58,678 nucleotides of DNA from Candidatus Omnitrophota bacterium (GTDB taxonomy: Bacteria; Omnitrophota; Gorgyraeia; Gygaellales; Profunditerraquicolaceae), in assembly GCA_026387435.1 (NCBI GenBank), contig JAPLLS010000046.1, forward strand, positions 1 through 58,678, in the 5' to 3' direction. Positions within the stretch are counted from its first letter, which is position 1. Each line of letters starts with the position of its first letter. The notes under the pieces were generated by a model that searched no databases, had not been told where the DNA came from, and was given only the letters and a program-made list of their open reading frames with translations. Positions 50,639 through 58,678 of the stretch are shown here, piece after piece. Both the position numbers and the translations under genes were made by a program.

Positions 50639-52218
50639 GGAACAATTTAAGATTATCCGGTTTTTTTATGGTCTTCTTTCTTTCTATTTTGATCCCCAGG
50701 CTTAATGCCGAAACAGGATTGTCGTCTATTCTTGATTCCGACAAGACTGTCTCCATGGATCTGCAGGATGCCAACCTCAAGGACGTATTGAAAATATTCT
50801 CGATACAATCGGGCTTGAATTTTATATCCTCGGATGCGGTAAAGGACCGTAAAATCACCCTCTACCTGGAAAATGTCCCGATACAAATGGCCATGGAGAA
50901 GATCTTCTCGGCGAATAAACTGAATTACGATTACGATGAAGCTGCGGGAATTTTTACCATAAATTACGCCGACGACCCCGCCAACCCGGATATGTTGACC
51001 AAGATATATCAGCTGAAATACCGCAGTGTTTCCAGCGCAAATCTGGAGAAGGAGAAAGTTAATTTGTTCTCCGGGGCGTCAGTTACCTCCGGGGGCACCA
51101 CTACTGGCACTGTAGGCGCTACTTCTTCTACCTCAGCATCAACCACATCCAGCCTTTTGGAAACACTTAAGCAGCTTTCAAGCAAAACCGGAAAGATCGC
51201 CGAAGACAGCAAGACCAACAGTATAATCATCACCGATGTCGCCAGCAAGTTTCCTTTATTTGATGAGATCATTTCCCGGCTGGACGTTCCCCAGCCGCAG
51301 GTAATGCTGGAAGTCGAGATGCTCGACGTCAGCAAGGACGTCGTGGATAAAATGGGGTTCAATGTCGGCTCATCCACTTCTCCCAGCCCGTTTACCATGA
51401 TCTTGGGTTCAAGTACGAGAAATAGCACGGCGTTTATCGGAGATTTGGCTTTGAGATCAGCTAGTATCGACACCGCTAATGTCGCCGGCAATGTGGTTAT
51501 GGGCCATACTTTAGCCATGGTCCTGGATTATTTGAATGAGCAGGCTGATACCAAATATTTGGCCAGGCCCAGGATCCTTACTTTGAATAATGAGACGGCT
51601 GAAATCGGTATCACCAAAGATGAGATCGTAAGCTCGTCACAAACTGTCGAAACCCAGCCTAGCGGTCTGTTTACAACGTCAACTACATACACCAGGGCCA
51701 CGGAATTAAAACTGACTCCGGAAGGTATCGGTATTTTCCTGAGGGTTACTCCGCAGATCAATATAGATACCGGAGAGATCAACCTGGTAATTAACCCCAA
51801 GACCAGTTCTACCGTCAAAAGCCCGGTTATTAATTCCGCAACTGAGTCCGCTTATGACCCCGAGGTCAGGTCCACTAAATCCATCATCAAGGTCTTTGAC
51901 GGAGAAACCGTAGTCCTGGGCGGACTTATTCACCAGGAAAAGCAGGAGACCGACACTAAACTGCCGCTCTTAGGAGATATTCCGGTGCTGGGCGCTTTGT
52001 TCAGGCATAAAAATGTCGAAAAGAACCTGGAAAGGGAGTTACTGGTTTTTATTACCCCGCGGATCATGAAAGAAAGGGGCTTGAAAGTCGCCCAGAACGG
52101 CAAACCAGTGGTTACTGATTTAGCTTATTCCGCTGGGCAGCCGATGACTACTTCCGAGCGCAAGCAGGCGATTATCGACATGCTCGATACTTTTGAAAGG
52201 GAAAGAAACAAACGCTAA
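50635..52218 (+). CDS. Secretin, PilQ/GspD family
   Basis: A 527-residue outer-membrane channel protein with a signal peptide (about 1-26). An STN-type N0 domain (MDLQDANLKDVLKIFSIQSGLNFI) and an N1-like domain follow, with a Ser/Thr/Gly-rich linker (about 143-170). The secretin core ends with VVLGGLIHQEKQETDTKLPLLGDIPVLGALFRHK and LLVFITPRIM. It has fewer N-domains than classical GspD and more closely resembles the PilQ/MshL size class. Its presence indicates an outer membrane. Confidence 0.93.
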   Translation: MRNNLRLSGFFMVFFLSILIPRLNAETGLSSILDSDKTVSMDLQDANLKDVLKIFSIQSGLNFISSDAVKDRKITLYLENVPIQMAMEKIFSANKLNYDYDEAAGIFTINYADDPANPDMLTKIYQLKYRSVSSANLEKEKVNLFSGASVTSGGTTTGTVGATSSTSASTTSSLLETLKQLSSKTGKIAEDSKTNSIIITDVASKFPLFDEIISRLDVPQPQVMLEVEMLDVSKDVVDKMGFNVGSSTSPSPFTMILGSSTRNSTAFIGDLALRSASIDTANVAGNVVMGHTLAMVLDYLNEQADTKYLARPRILTLNNETAEIGITKDEIVSSSQTVETQPSGLFTTSTTYTRATELKLTPEGIGIFLRVTPQINIDTGEINLVINPKTSSTVKSPVINSATESAYDPEVRSTKSIIKVFDGETVVLGGLIHQEKQETDTKLPLLGDIPVLGALFRHKNVEKNLERELLVFITPRIMKERGLKVAQNGKPVVTDLAYSAGQPMTTSERKQAIIDMLDTFERERNKR

Positions 52219-53936
52219 TGGCTAAAGAAAAGTATCTTAAGTTGGGCGAGCTTTTGATCAAGGAAGGATTGCTTAGCCAAGCTGACCTTGATAAAGCGAT
52301 AAGCGCGCAAAGGCAGGACGGGGGACGTTTAGGCGAAATAATCGTCAAGTTGGGGATAACTCAGGAAGAAGAGATAATCCGCGTCCTCGGTAAGCAGCTG
52401 GGTATACCTTATTTTACCCTGGGGACCGGCATGCTTAAGCCGACTATGGGCCAGAAGCTGGAGAATTTCATTCCCCACGAATACGCGATGAAGAATTATG
52501 TTTTGCCTCTGTCGCATACTTTAAAATCCATAACCGTGGCCATGTCGGATCCGCTGGATTTGCTTCTACTTGATAACCTGAGAAAATTGACCGGTTGTGA
52601 GATCAACCCGGTGATCGCCACCAAAGGCGATATCCTCAAGGCCGTCGATGATTTCTACGGCAAAGCTACGATGCTCAAGGACGCGGTCAGCGCTTCTTAT
52701 GAGGAAACCGGAGCGCACAATATAGATGCATCGGAGACCATAGAATCCGAGTTAAGCCTGGATAAGCTCATAGCCCGGGCGGAAGAAGCTCCGGTGGTAA
52801 AGCTTGTGGATTTGATCATCAGGCAGGCGATCAACGAACGGGCATCGGATATTCATATTGAGCCGTTTAAAGACCGGATGAGCCTGAGGTACCGTATTGA
52901 CGGCAAGCTCTATGAAATTCCGCCTCCGGCAAAACATCTGCACCTGGCGATCATTTCCCGCGTTAAGATCCTGGCCAAGCTGGATATCGCCGAAAAACGG
53001 CTTCCCCAGGACGGGGCTATTTTGGTCAAGATCGACGAGCGGCCGATCGACTTGAGAGTTTCCACAGTCCCTACTATCTACGGGGAAAAAGTGGTTTTAA
53101 GAATTTTGGATAAAGGGGCGGTGGTGCTTGATCTGGGTCAGCTGGGTTTTGACGCTAAACAGCTGGAGCAATTACGCAGAGCGATGAGCTCTTCTTACGG
53201 CTTGATATTATTGACCGGCCCCACGGGAAGCGGAAAGACTACTACCCTTTACGCGATGTTAAGCGAGTTGAAAGATGCCACCAGGAATATCGTGACCATA
53301 GAAGATCCGGTGGAATACAAGATGGACGGTATCAATCAGGTCCAGGTAAAACCGGAGATCGGGCTGACTTTTGCCGGAGCATTACGGAGTTTTTTAAGGC
53401 AGGACCCGGATATACTGCTGGTGGGTGAGGTCAGAGATATGGAGACAGCGGAGATCTGTATCCGGTCGGCTTTGACCGGCCATATGGTCTTAAGCACGCT
53501 GCATACTAACGACGCGCCGTCGGCTATAAACCGGCTTATGGATATCGGGATCGAACCGTATTTGATCACTCCGTCTTTATTGTGCGTGGTCGGCCAGAGG
53601 TTGATCCGCAAGCTTTGCCCGGATTGCAAAGAAGCTTACGAGCCGACAACCAAACAGGTGGCTGATTATAAGATCAAAGCGGATTTGATATATAAGCCTA
53701 AAGGCTGCCCGAAATGCAATCATTTGGGTTATAAAGGAAGAATGAGTATCGCCGAGGTTATGATGGTCAATCTGGAGATCAGGGAAATGATCTCCAAGAG
53801 GGCCACGTTCCAGGAGATCCGGGATGTGGCCAGGAAAACCGGAATGCAGTCTTTGTCTGATTCAGCGATGAAAAAAGTCGAATTGGGTTTGACTTCGCTT
53901 GAAGAAGCGATCGCCGTCACTTTGGGGGTGGATTAA
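52218..53936 (+). CDS. Assembly ATPase, PilB/GspE family
   Basis: A 572-residue hexameric motor. An MshEN-type N-domain (about 1-150: LGELLIKEGLLSQADLDKAI) precedes the ATPase. Walker A is GPTGSGKTTTLYAML (about 334-348), the Asp box is EDPVEYKM, Walker B is DPDILLVGEVRD, and the His box is HMVLSTLHTNDAP. The zinc motif CPDCKEAYEP...CPKCNHLGYKGR is typical of PilB/GspE rather than the retraction ATPase PilT. No pilT gene was found in the window. Confidence 0.95.
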   Translation: MAKEKYLKLGELLIKEGLLSQADLDKAISAQRQDGGRLGEIIVKLGITQEEEIIRVLGKQLGIPYFTLGTGMLKPTMGQKLENFIPHEYAMKNYVLPLSHTLKSITVAMSDPLDLLLLDNLRKLTGCEINPVIATKGDILKAVDDFYGKATMLKDAVSASYEETGAHNIDASETIESELSLDKLIARAEEAPVVKLVDLIIRQAINERASDIHIEPFKDRMSLRYRIDGKLYEIPPPAKHLHLAIISRVKILAKLDIAEKRLPQDGAILVKIDERPIDLRVSTVPTIYGEKVVLRILDKGAVVLDLGQLGFDAKQLEQLRRAMSSSYGLILLTGPTGSGKTTTLYAMLSELKDATRNIVTIEDPVEYKMDGINQVQVKPEIGLTFAGALRSFLRQDPDILLVGEVRDMETAEICIRSALTGHMVLSTLHTNDAPSAINRLMDIGIEPYLITPSLLCVVGQRLIRKLCPDCKEAYEPTTKQVADYKIKADLIYKPKGCPKCNHLGYKGRMSIAEVMMVNLEIREMISKRATFQEIRDVARKTGMQSLSDSAMKKVELGLTSLEEAIAVTLGVD

Positions 53937-55183
53937 TGGGAAAATTTAATTATGTAGCCAGGGATGGTTCCGGCAAAAGGGTAACCGGTGCTCTTGAAGG
54001 GCCAAATGAAGAAGAGGTGATCAATCGTCTCCAGGCAATGAATTTACTGGTCGTGGAAATTTACGCCGAAGGCATTAGTCAGGGAGCGGCTTTAACTTCA
54101 GAAATGAGCGTGAAAGTCGCCGGCCGGGGGAAAAGGCATTACGGGATCCAGAGTAATGACCTGGTGATTTTTTGCCGGCAGCTGGCGACTTTGCTGGGCG
54201 CGGGGGTCACGATCTTAAGAAGTTTGGATACGATCTCCAAGCAGGTGGCCAGCCAAAAGCTTTATTTGGTTATCGCCAACTTGAAGAAGAATATGGAACA
54301 GGGTTTGAGTTTTCACGAGGCCCTGGCTAAAGAGCCGGCCGTTTTCTCGGACCTCTGGGTCAATTTGGTGGAATCCGGCGAGGCTTCGGGAAACCTGGCC
54401 ATAATCCTGGACCGCCTGGCGGTTTATCTGGAAAGAAACGCGGAATTTACCAGAAAACTGATTTCCAGTTTGATCTATCCTTTTATACTTTTGGGCGCTT
54501 CGGTAGTAGCGCTATTATTTTTGACGATCAAGATCGTCCCGACTTTCGCGGAGGTATTTAAAAGCTTCAATATAACTCTTCCTTTACCGACTTTGGTCCT
54601 TCTTGCAGTAAGTAATTTTATCCGAAAAACCATCATCTTTATGGCTATCGGCGCAGTCATCCTTTATTTTTTGTTTATGAACTATATCAAGACCAAAGAC
54701 GGCCGGAGGAATTTTGAGAAGTTTCTGTTTAGTTTGCCTTTGTTCGGCGAGTTCTTCCGGGCTTTGGCGATTGAGCGTTTCTCTTCGGAGATGTCAACTC
54801 TGGTTGAATCCGGGGTGCCTATTTTGTATTCACTGGAAATTTCCGAAAACAGCGTAGGCTCTGTCGTGATCGGGGAGATAATCCGCTCGATCAAGGAAGA
54901 CGTGCGCGCGGGAAAACCATTAAGCCAGCCTTTGGAAAGAAGCGGTTTTTTTGAGCCGATGGTTGTGCAGATGGTCCATATCGGAGAAGAGATTGGGGAA
55001 TTATCCCAGATGTTCAAAAGGATCAACGTTTTCTACCAGAACTACGTGGAAACTTTTCTGGGCCGGTTTCTGGCTTTGTTCGAGCCGATGATCCTGATCT
55101 TCATGGGCCTGGTGATCGGCATGATGGTTATCGGGATGTTCTTGCCGATCTTTAAGATCAGCCAGATCGGCAGCCAGGGGTAA
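53936..55183 (+). CDS. Inner-membrane platform protein, PilC/GspF family
   Basis: A 415-residue polytopic protein with two repeated GspF domains: FCRQLATLLGAGVTILRSLDTIS and ERFSSEMSTLVESGVPILYSLEIS. Three TM helices (about 180-203, 225-250, 385-408) are evident. It starts with FNYVARDGSGKRVTGALEG, the usual family beginning. It abuts pilB and is followed by the pilin promoter. Confidence 0.95.
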   Translation: MGKFNYVARDGSGKRVTGALEGPNEEEVINRLQAMNLLVVEIYAEGISQGAALTSEMSVKVAGRGKRHYGIQSNDLVIFCRQLATLLGAGVTILRSLDTISKQVASQKLYLVIANLKKNMEQGLSFHEALAKEPAVFSDLWVNLVESGEASGNLAIILDRLAVYLERNAEFTRKLISSLIYPFILLGASVVALLFLTIKIVPTFAEVFKSFNITLPLPTLVLLAVSNFIRKTIIFMAIGAVILYFLFMNYIKTKDGRRNFEKFLFSLPLFGEFFRALAIERFSSEMSTLVESGVPILYSLEISENSVGSVVIGEIIRSIKEDVRAGKPLSQPLERSGFFEPMVVQMVHIGEEIGELSQMFKRINVFYQNYVETFLGRFLALFEPMILIFMGLVIGMMVIGMFLPIFKISQIGSQG

Positions 55184-55203
55184 TACGAGTAAAGAGTAAA
55201 ATA

Positions 55204-55231
55204 TTGACAACAGCTAGGGGGATGGTATAAT
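55204..55231 (+). promoter_or_regulatory. Strong sigma70-type promoter for the pilin genes
   Basis: TTGACA (55204-55209), a 16-bp spacer, then TATAAT (55226-55231), both consensus. It lies in the 90-bp gap after pilC and gives the first pilin its own strong expression, as expected for a major structural subunit. Confidence 0.85.
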
Positions 55232-55273
55232 AAACTAGTTGTTCAAAAAAAGCGGTTAATGAGAGGAGGAAAC

Positions 55274-55705
55274 ATGAAAAAAGGGTTTACGTTGTTGGAA
55301 CTGTTAATTGTTATCATAATCGTCGGTGTCATGGCTACTTTGGGGTTGACCCAGTATACGGCGGTAGTGGAAAGATCCAGGGGCGCTGAAGCCAGGCAGA
55401 TCTTAGGGCAGCTGCGAAGTGTTTGCGCTGCGTTATACATGGATGGGAATAATGTTTCTATGTGCACCGACGGGAACCTGGGATTAGGCAACGCAGCCGG
55501 GCAAATTCCTAATACGCTATGTAATCAGTCGCATTTCTTTAGGTACATTCAGACAGCCGTTACCCAACCTGATCAAATTTCTTTTCAAGCTCTAAGATGT
55601 ACCGCTGACGGTAAATCCCCGCAACACACCGGGGGAGGAACTGTTACTTTAGTCGTTGATTATGGCGCTGGAACCGCGACTTGGAACAGCCCTAACGGGT
55701 ATTAA
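55274..55705 (+). CDS. Type IV pilin-like protein, probable major pilin
   Basis: A 143-residue prepilin starting at the ATG after GAGGAGG (an in-frame ATG at 55259 is before the ribosome binding site). The prepilin site is KKG|FTLLELLIVIIIVGVMATLG, with Phe+1 and Glu+5 of the mature chain. The C-terminal domain has four Cys residues and two N-X-S sequons (NVS, NQS). The consensus promoter just upstream suggests it is the major subunit. Confidence 0.9.
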   Translation: MKKGFTLLELLIVIIIVGVMATLGLTQYTAVVERSRGAEARQILGQLRSVCAALYMDGNNVSMCTDGNLGLGNAAGQIPNTLCNQSHFFRYIQTAVTQPDQISFQALRCTADGKSPQHTGGGTVTLVVDYGAGTATWNSPNGY

Positions 55706-55718
55706 GAGATAGGAATCC

Positions 55719-56117
55719 ATGCGAAAAAGCTTTAAGGGGTTTACTCTCCTGGAAGTGATTATAGTTACGATAATCATAGGTATCCTGGCTGTTTTAGGGC
55801 TCGCGAGTTTTGCGGGCCCTAAAGAACAGGCCGCCGAGAGGGAAGCCCAGGCTAATGTGAAACTTGTTTCTTCCGCGGAGAAGATTTACCGGATGGAAAT
55901 CGGGGAATACATTGGCTGCACTAACACGGGCGAGGTCAACGGTTTTTTAAAGTTGATGCTGCCGGTCAGCGATACCAACTGGAAATACTCGGTTAAGACC
56001 GCAAGCCTTAATACTACTTTCATTGCCAAGGCCCAGCGCACCAGCGGACCGAAAAGCGGTATCACGGCATACTGTATCGACGAAACCCAGGATAATGCGA
56101 GCATTTGCGCCTGGTAA
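55719..56117 (+). CDS. Type IV pilin-like protein
   Basis: A 132-residue prepilin with site FKG|FTLLEVIIVTIIIGILAVLG. The globular part is small, with three Cys and two sequons (NTT, NAS). It follows the first pilin by 13 bp. It resembles GspG-type pseudopilins in length, so the system could be a type IV pilus or a type II-like secretion pseudopilus. Confidence 0.87.
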   Translation: MRKSFKGFTLLEVIIVTIIIGILAVLGLASFAGPKEQAAEREAQANVKLVSSAEKIYRMEIGEYIGCTNTGEVNGFLKLMLPVSDTNWKYSVKTASLNTTFIAKAQRTSGPKSGITAYCIDETQDNASICAW

Positions 56118-56151
56118 GTCGGAATAGATTTTTCGGAAAAAAGGATCGAAA

Positions 56152-56520
56152 ATGAGCAAAACAAAACATTCTTCGGGAATCAGCATGTTGGAAATAATTA
56201 TATCGATGATGATTTTGGCTTTGGTGCTGGTCGGCCTGATCAACGTGTTTGTGGTCAGCAGAGGCTACATGGCTCACAGCCGTTCCCGGACATCAGCCGG
56301 CCAATTAGCTACGGTTTTCATGGATCCCTTGCAGAATGAGGTTAACCAGAGTAGTTGGGATACTCCCGGTAATCTGCTTAATGCAAGTAACAGGGCCGGC
56401 TCACCAGTTGTTATCGACGGAGTAACTTATACCCCGACCTATGAGATAACCAATGAAACTACGGGGGGATCCACCTTGAGACGGGTTAGAGTCAATATTA
56501 CCTGGAATGAAACCAAATAA
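56152..56520 (+). CDS. PilV/GspI-like minor pilin
   Basis: A 122-residue prepilin. The site is HSSG|ISMLEIIISMMILALVLVGL, with Glu+5. The small C-terminal part has five N-X-S/T sequons (NQS, NAS, NET, NIT, NET). It overlaps the next gene by 14 bp. Minor pilins of this kind prime pilus assembly. Confidence 0.8.
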   Translation: MSKTKHSSGISMLEIIISMMILALVLVGLINVFVVSRGYMAHSRSRTSAGQLATVFMDPLQNEVNQSSWDTPGNLLNASNRAGSPVVIDGVTYTPTYEITNETTGGSTLRRVRVNITWNETK

Positions 56521-57106
56521 TAATAGAGCGATAACGCTTATTGAACTGATCATCAGTGTTGTTCTTTTGGGAATGGTTATGCTGGGGTTTTACGGAATTG
56601 ACATGTTCAGCCGCCAGCAGTTTTTAGCCGCCGACAAAAGGTCTAAGGTGCAGAATGAGGCTAATTATGCCCTTAGCCATATGAGCAAGCATCTTTTGGC
56701 GGCGATCGGTGATTTTGATAATCCCGCGGTGATTATTACTTCTTCCGGCGCAAATAATGCTAAAATTGTCGCAACAATCGATTCCGTCGCTGATGGGGTG
56801 AGGAATACAAGCAGCGGCAGCGATTGTAATATCGGTTACTGTTTTAATGATGCCGGCTGTAACGCGGCCGCCCAAGCCTACACGATCCTTTTTAATTCCA
56901 ACATTTCTTCTTCTTCTCCGCCTGCTGCCGAAGTTATTGCCAGGCATGTCCGGTCTTTTAACGTTACCCAGAACGGAAACTACCTTACTATGCATATTAT
57001 TACCTGCTGGCAGCCTTCGGGAACCCCCAAAGCCTGCGGAACGCTCGACAATCCCGCCATGAACTTGACCAATATCATAAAAATGCCTTCTGTTTCAGCT
57101 CAATAG
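56507..57106 (+). CDS. PilW/GspJ-like minor pilin
   Basis: A 199-residue prepilin-like protein. The helix ITLIELIISVVLLGMVMLGFYG has Glu+5, but the residue before the cleavage point is Ala (NNRA|ITLIE) rather than the usual Gly. The C-terminal domain has several Cys residues (CNIGYCFNDAGC, CWQPSGTPKACG) and four sequons (NTS, NIS, NVT, NLT). It is the largest of the pilin set, as PilW/GspJ usually is. Confidence 0.8.
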   Translation: MKPNNNRAITLIELIISVVLLGMVMLGFYGIDMFSRQQFLAADKRSKVQNEANYALSHMSKHLLAAIGDFDNPAVIITSSGANNAKIVATIDSVADGVRNTSSGSDCNIGYCFNDAGCNAAAQAYTILFNSNISSSSPPAAEVIARHVRSFNVTQNGNYLTMHIITCWQPSGTPKACGTLDNPAMNLTNIIKMPSVSAQ

Positions 57107-57140
57107 GGTTTATCCGACGAGAATACTGAATAATTTAAAT

Positions 57141-57168
57141 TTGCCAAAACCTGAATTAATGTTATAAT
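57141..57168 (+). promoter_or_regulatory. Sigma70-type promoter for the STT3-like gene
   Basis: TTGCCA (57141-57146), a 16-bp spacer, then TATAAT (57163-57168), in the 95-bp gap after the PilW-like gene. The downstream ATG at 57202 has a CCGGAG ribosome binding site. Confidence 0.7.
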
Positions 57169-57201
57169 AATTTCAATTAACTTCAATCCGGAGAATATGA
57201 A

Positions 57202-58678
57202 ATGAAAAAAAATGTGGGCATCGTTTTATCTTTACTTGCCGTATTAAGCATAAGCATTTATTTTCGGAGCTATCCTATTTTTTTACCCCAGTTTGTCAAG
57301 CTTGCCGGACAAAAGGTGGATCGCCAAGTCCAGCAGAGGATAGCCCGGGAAATCAGTAAAAACTTTCCCGCTCTTTCCGACGTGGCTAAATCCAAATTAT
57401 TCGATGCTGCGGTAAAGGATTATGAGAAAACCAACAAAAAAACCCTCCAAGAGCAAAAGAAAGAAGAGTTTGCCAGGTTGAAAGACCGCTTCCAAGATAA
57501 GTTCGGCCGGACATATTTGATGGAGTTGGACGGTTGGAATTGGGCAAGATACGTAGAGAACATCGACCGCCTGGGCCGGACAGGTGACGAGGTCAAGGAT
57601 GGCAAACAGCATGATAACCTGATGGTTTTTCCTCAGGGGAGAGATTTCAATTGGAGCACTTTTTTCTATTACACTTCTTGGGCGGCCTATAAGTTTTTTG
57701 CCTTATTTAAACCGATTGTTCTTTTTGATTTTATTTTCTACCTGCCCTTATTTTTTTTATCAGTTTTCATTATCCTTTTATATTTTTTTTGCTGCCGGTA
57801 TTGGGGAAGCATTACAGCTTTTATTTGCTGTATTTTTGTGGGGACGGCACCGATTTTTATACCTCGAAGCTGCGTTGGGTGGTTTGATCTTGATATTTTG
57901 ACCATGATTTTCCCGCTTTTGATCATCTGGTTTTACATTCATGCTTATAATTCTTCTTCCTGGCCGCGCAGTGTTGGTTGGGCTGTTTTGGCGTCTTTAT
58001 GGCTGAGCTTGTTCTGCGCGACCTGGCTCGGTTGGTCGTTAATTTTGGCCATTATTTTTTTCTACGAGTTTATCGTACTGGCCAATTGTTTTTCCGAGAG
58101 GTTCCAGTACGGCCAGGATACTTCCGGCGAGATCAAAAGGCATCTGTTAGTTTTTACGACTTTTCTATTCTTCGGAGTGTTCTGGATAATTTTGTTTTCC
58201 GGATTTGAGCCTTTAGATGCCCTGGCGGCGCAGATAAAATCCGCCGTCTCTTTAAATAACCCTTTGACCTCGATTATCTGGCCGAATGTCTACTCTACGG
58301 TGGGCGAATTAAAAAAAGGCGACTACTTATCCGTAGCCAATGCGGTGGGTGGGGTTTTCATGCTGGCTATTGTATTATTATTAATGCTCTGGAGCTTCCT
58401 GAAGATCAAGAAATACAGGGGCGCGAAAAGAGAGTTGCTGATAATCATGGTGGTCTGGTTTATGACCGTATTTTTCTTGTGCTCTAAAGGCATCAGATTC
58501 GCGATATACTTGCTGATCCCCATGGGAGTGTTTCTGGGCTGGGGTATAGTTGAGCTGTACGAATTTATTTTGGAAAAAGGCCGGAAGTTGTTTTTGGTCC
58601 CGTTGACTCTTGGTTTGGTCTGGCTGGCGGGCTCTAGTATCCAAAAAGCCGACAACACGGCCAAAGGCTGCCTGCCGC
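57202..58678 (+). CDS. STT3-family oligosaccharyltransferase (GT-C), 3'-truncated by window edge
   Basis: 492 codons are open to the window end. After TM1 (about 5-23) there is a charged helical insert of about 75 residues. The first external loop follows, MELDGWNWARYVENIDRLGRTGD (Asp110), leading to LMVFPQGRDFNWSTFFYY. Several TM helices and a second acidic motif, VGWFDLDILTMIFPLL (Asp229, Asp231), come next. This order (acidic EL1 motif, P-G, then DxD) is that of STT3/PglB/AglB catalytic subunits, which transfer lipid-linked glycans to Asn. SKGIRFAIYLLIP near residue 430 also fits. The C-terminal domain with WWDYG is outside the window. Position after the pilin genes suggests pilin glycosylation. 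Confidence 0.75.
   Translation, partial: MKKNVGIVLSLLAVLSISIYFRSYPIFLPQFVKLAGQKVDRQVQQRIAREISKNFPALSDVAKSKLFDAAVKDYEKTNKKTLQEQKKEEFARLKDRFQDKFGRTYLMELDGWNWARYVENIDRLGRTGDEVKDGKQHDNLMVFPQGRDFNWSTFFYYTSWAAYKFFALFKPIVLFDFIFYLPLFFLSVFIILLYFFCCRYWGSITAFICCIFVGTAPIFIPRSCVGWFDLDILTMIFPLLIIWFYIHAYNSSSWPRSVGWAVLASLWLSLFCATWLGWSLILAIIFFYEFIVLANCFSERFQYGQDTSGEIKRHLLVFTTFLFFGVFWIILFSGFEPLDALAAQIKSAVSLNNPLTSIIWPNVYSTVGELKKGDYLSVANAVGGVFMLAIVLLLMLWSFLKIKKYRGAKRELLIIMVVWFMTVFFLCSKGIRFAIYLLIPMGVFLGWGIVELYEFILEKGRKLFLVPLTLGLVWLAGSSIQKADNTAKGCLP

Noticed and set aside
57698-57901. Separate small hydrophobic protein
   Set aside because: It is a shifted frame inside the STT3-like gene, whose frame is open from 57202 to the window end.
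1-58678. tRNA, rRNA or known riboswitch in the gaps
   Set aside because: All gaps over 80 bp were read; they hold repeats, promoters or AT-rich DNA, and no cloverleaf or recognised riboswitch core was seen. A covariance-model scan could still find small RNAs.

Overview
The window carries about 54 protein-coding genes, all on the + strand, packed into long operons with overlapping or nearly overlapping ends. No tRNA, rRNA, CRISPR array, transposase or phage gene was recognised. The cell was probably a diderm: there is a secretin, an ExbB/ExbD pair, a SurA-like periplasmic chaperone and lipoproteins. The gene set (LL-diaminopimelate aminotransferase, one-piece SecDF, compact Mfd, fused PilM-PilN, bacterial STT3-like oligosaccharyltransferase) suggests an uncultivated lineage such as Omnitrophota (OP3). 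That assignment is an inference from gene content; no marker-gene tree was possible.

Layout. 1-4661: end of a histidine operon (hisB, hisH, hisA, a frameshifted peptidoglycan-binding lipoprotein, hisF, hisI) running into trpE. 4684-7457: rpsP, yajC, fused secDF, closed by a strong terminator. 7611-12130: short mfd, SurA-like protein, pdxA, rsmA. 12188-14093: FtsX-type ABC permease and its ATPase. 14404-21789: pgk, tpiA, secG, then a five-gene oligopeptide ABC importer. 22014-22852: rplM-rpsI. 23177-30889: argC-J-B-D-F-G-H. 30933-37182: lysine/diaminopimelate genes lysA, dapF, dapA, dapB, an M42 aminopeptidase and dapL. 37198-39637: folK, panC, nadX and a small two-module protein. 39713-42511: uvrA. 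42536-46948: a TPR lipoprotein, ExbB, ExbD, a TonB/TolA-like protein and a zinc-ribbon membrane protein. 46990-58678: a winged-helix protein, a PilX-like protein, an HTH regulator and a type IV pilus operon (pilMN, O, P, Q, B, C), four pilin-like proteins and an STT3-family glycosyltransferase that runs off the window.

Three themes stand out. First, five copies of a roughly 110-170 bp intergenic element made of two hairpins whose stems change in a compensatory way lie between operons (14112-14340, 21788-21956, 22917-23058, 34850-34962); it looks like an undescribed structured repeat. Shorter repeat families (a GTACAACCT palindrome, a GTCACAN heptamer, an AGTAAGTTTA decamer) accompany it. Second, several genes have lost key parts: TrpE lacks about 50 residues including its PIAGT region, ArgB lacks its glycine-rich N-terminal loop and is frameshifted, HisB has altered metal-ligand positions, and ExbD has Asn in place of the proton-carrying Asp. 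Third, the pilin-like proteins hold 19 N-X-S/T sequons and sit beside an STT3-type enzyme, which suggests N-glycosylated pili.

Several genes that follow a promoter have no Shine-Dalgarno and a -10 box only about 7-10 nt before the ATG (FtsX permease, rplM, TPR lipoprotein, possibly uvrA), which points to leaderless mRNAs, whereas genes inside operons usually carry a purine-rich ribosome binding site.
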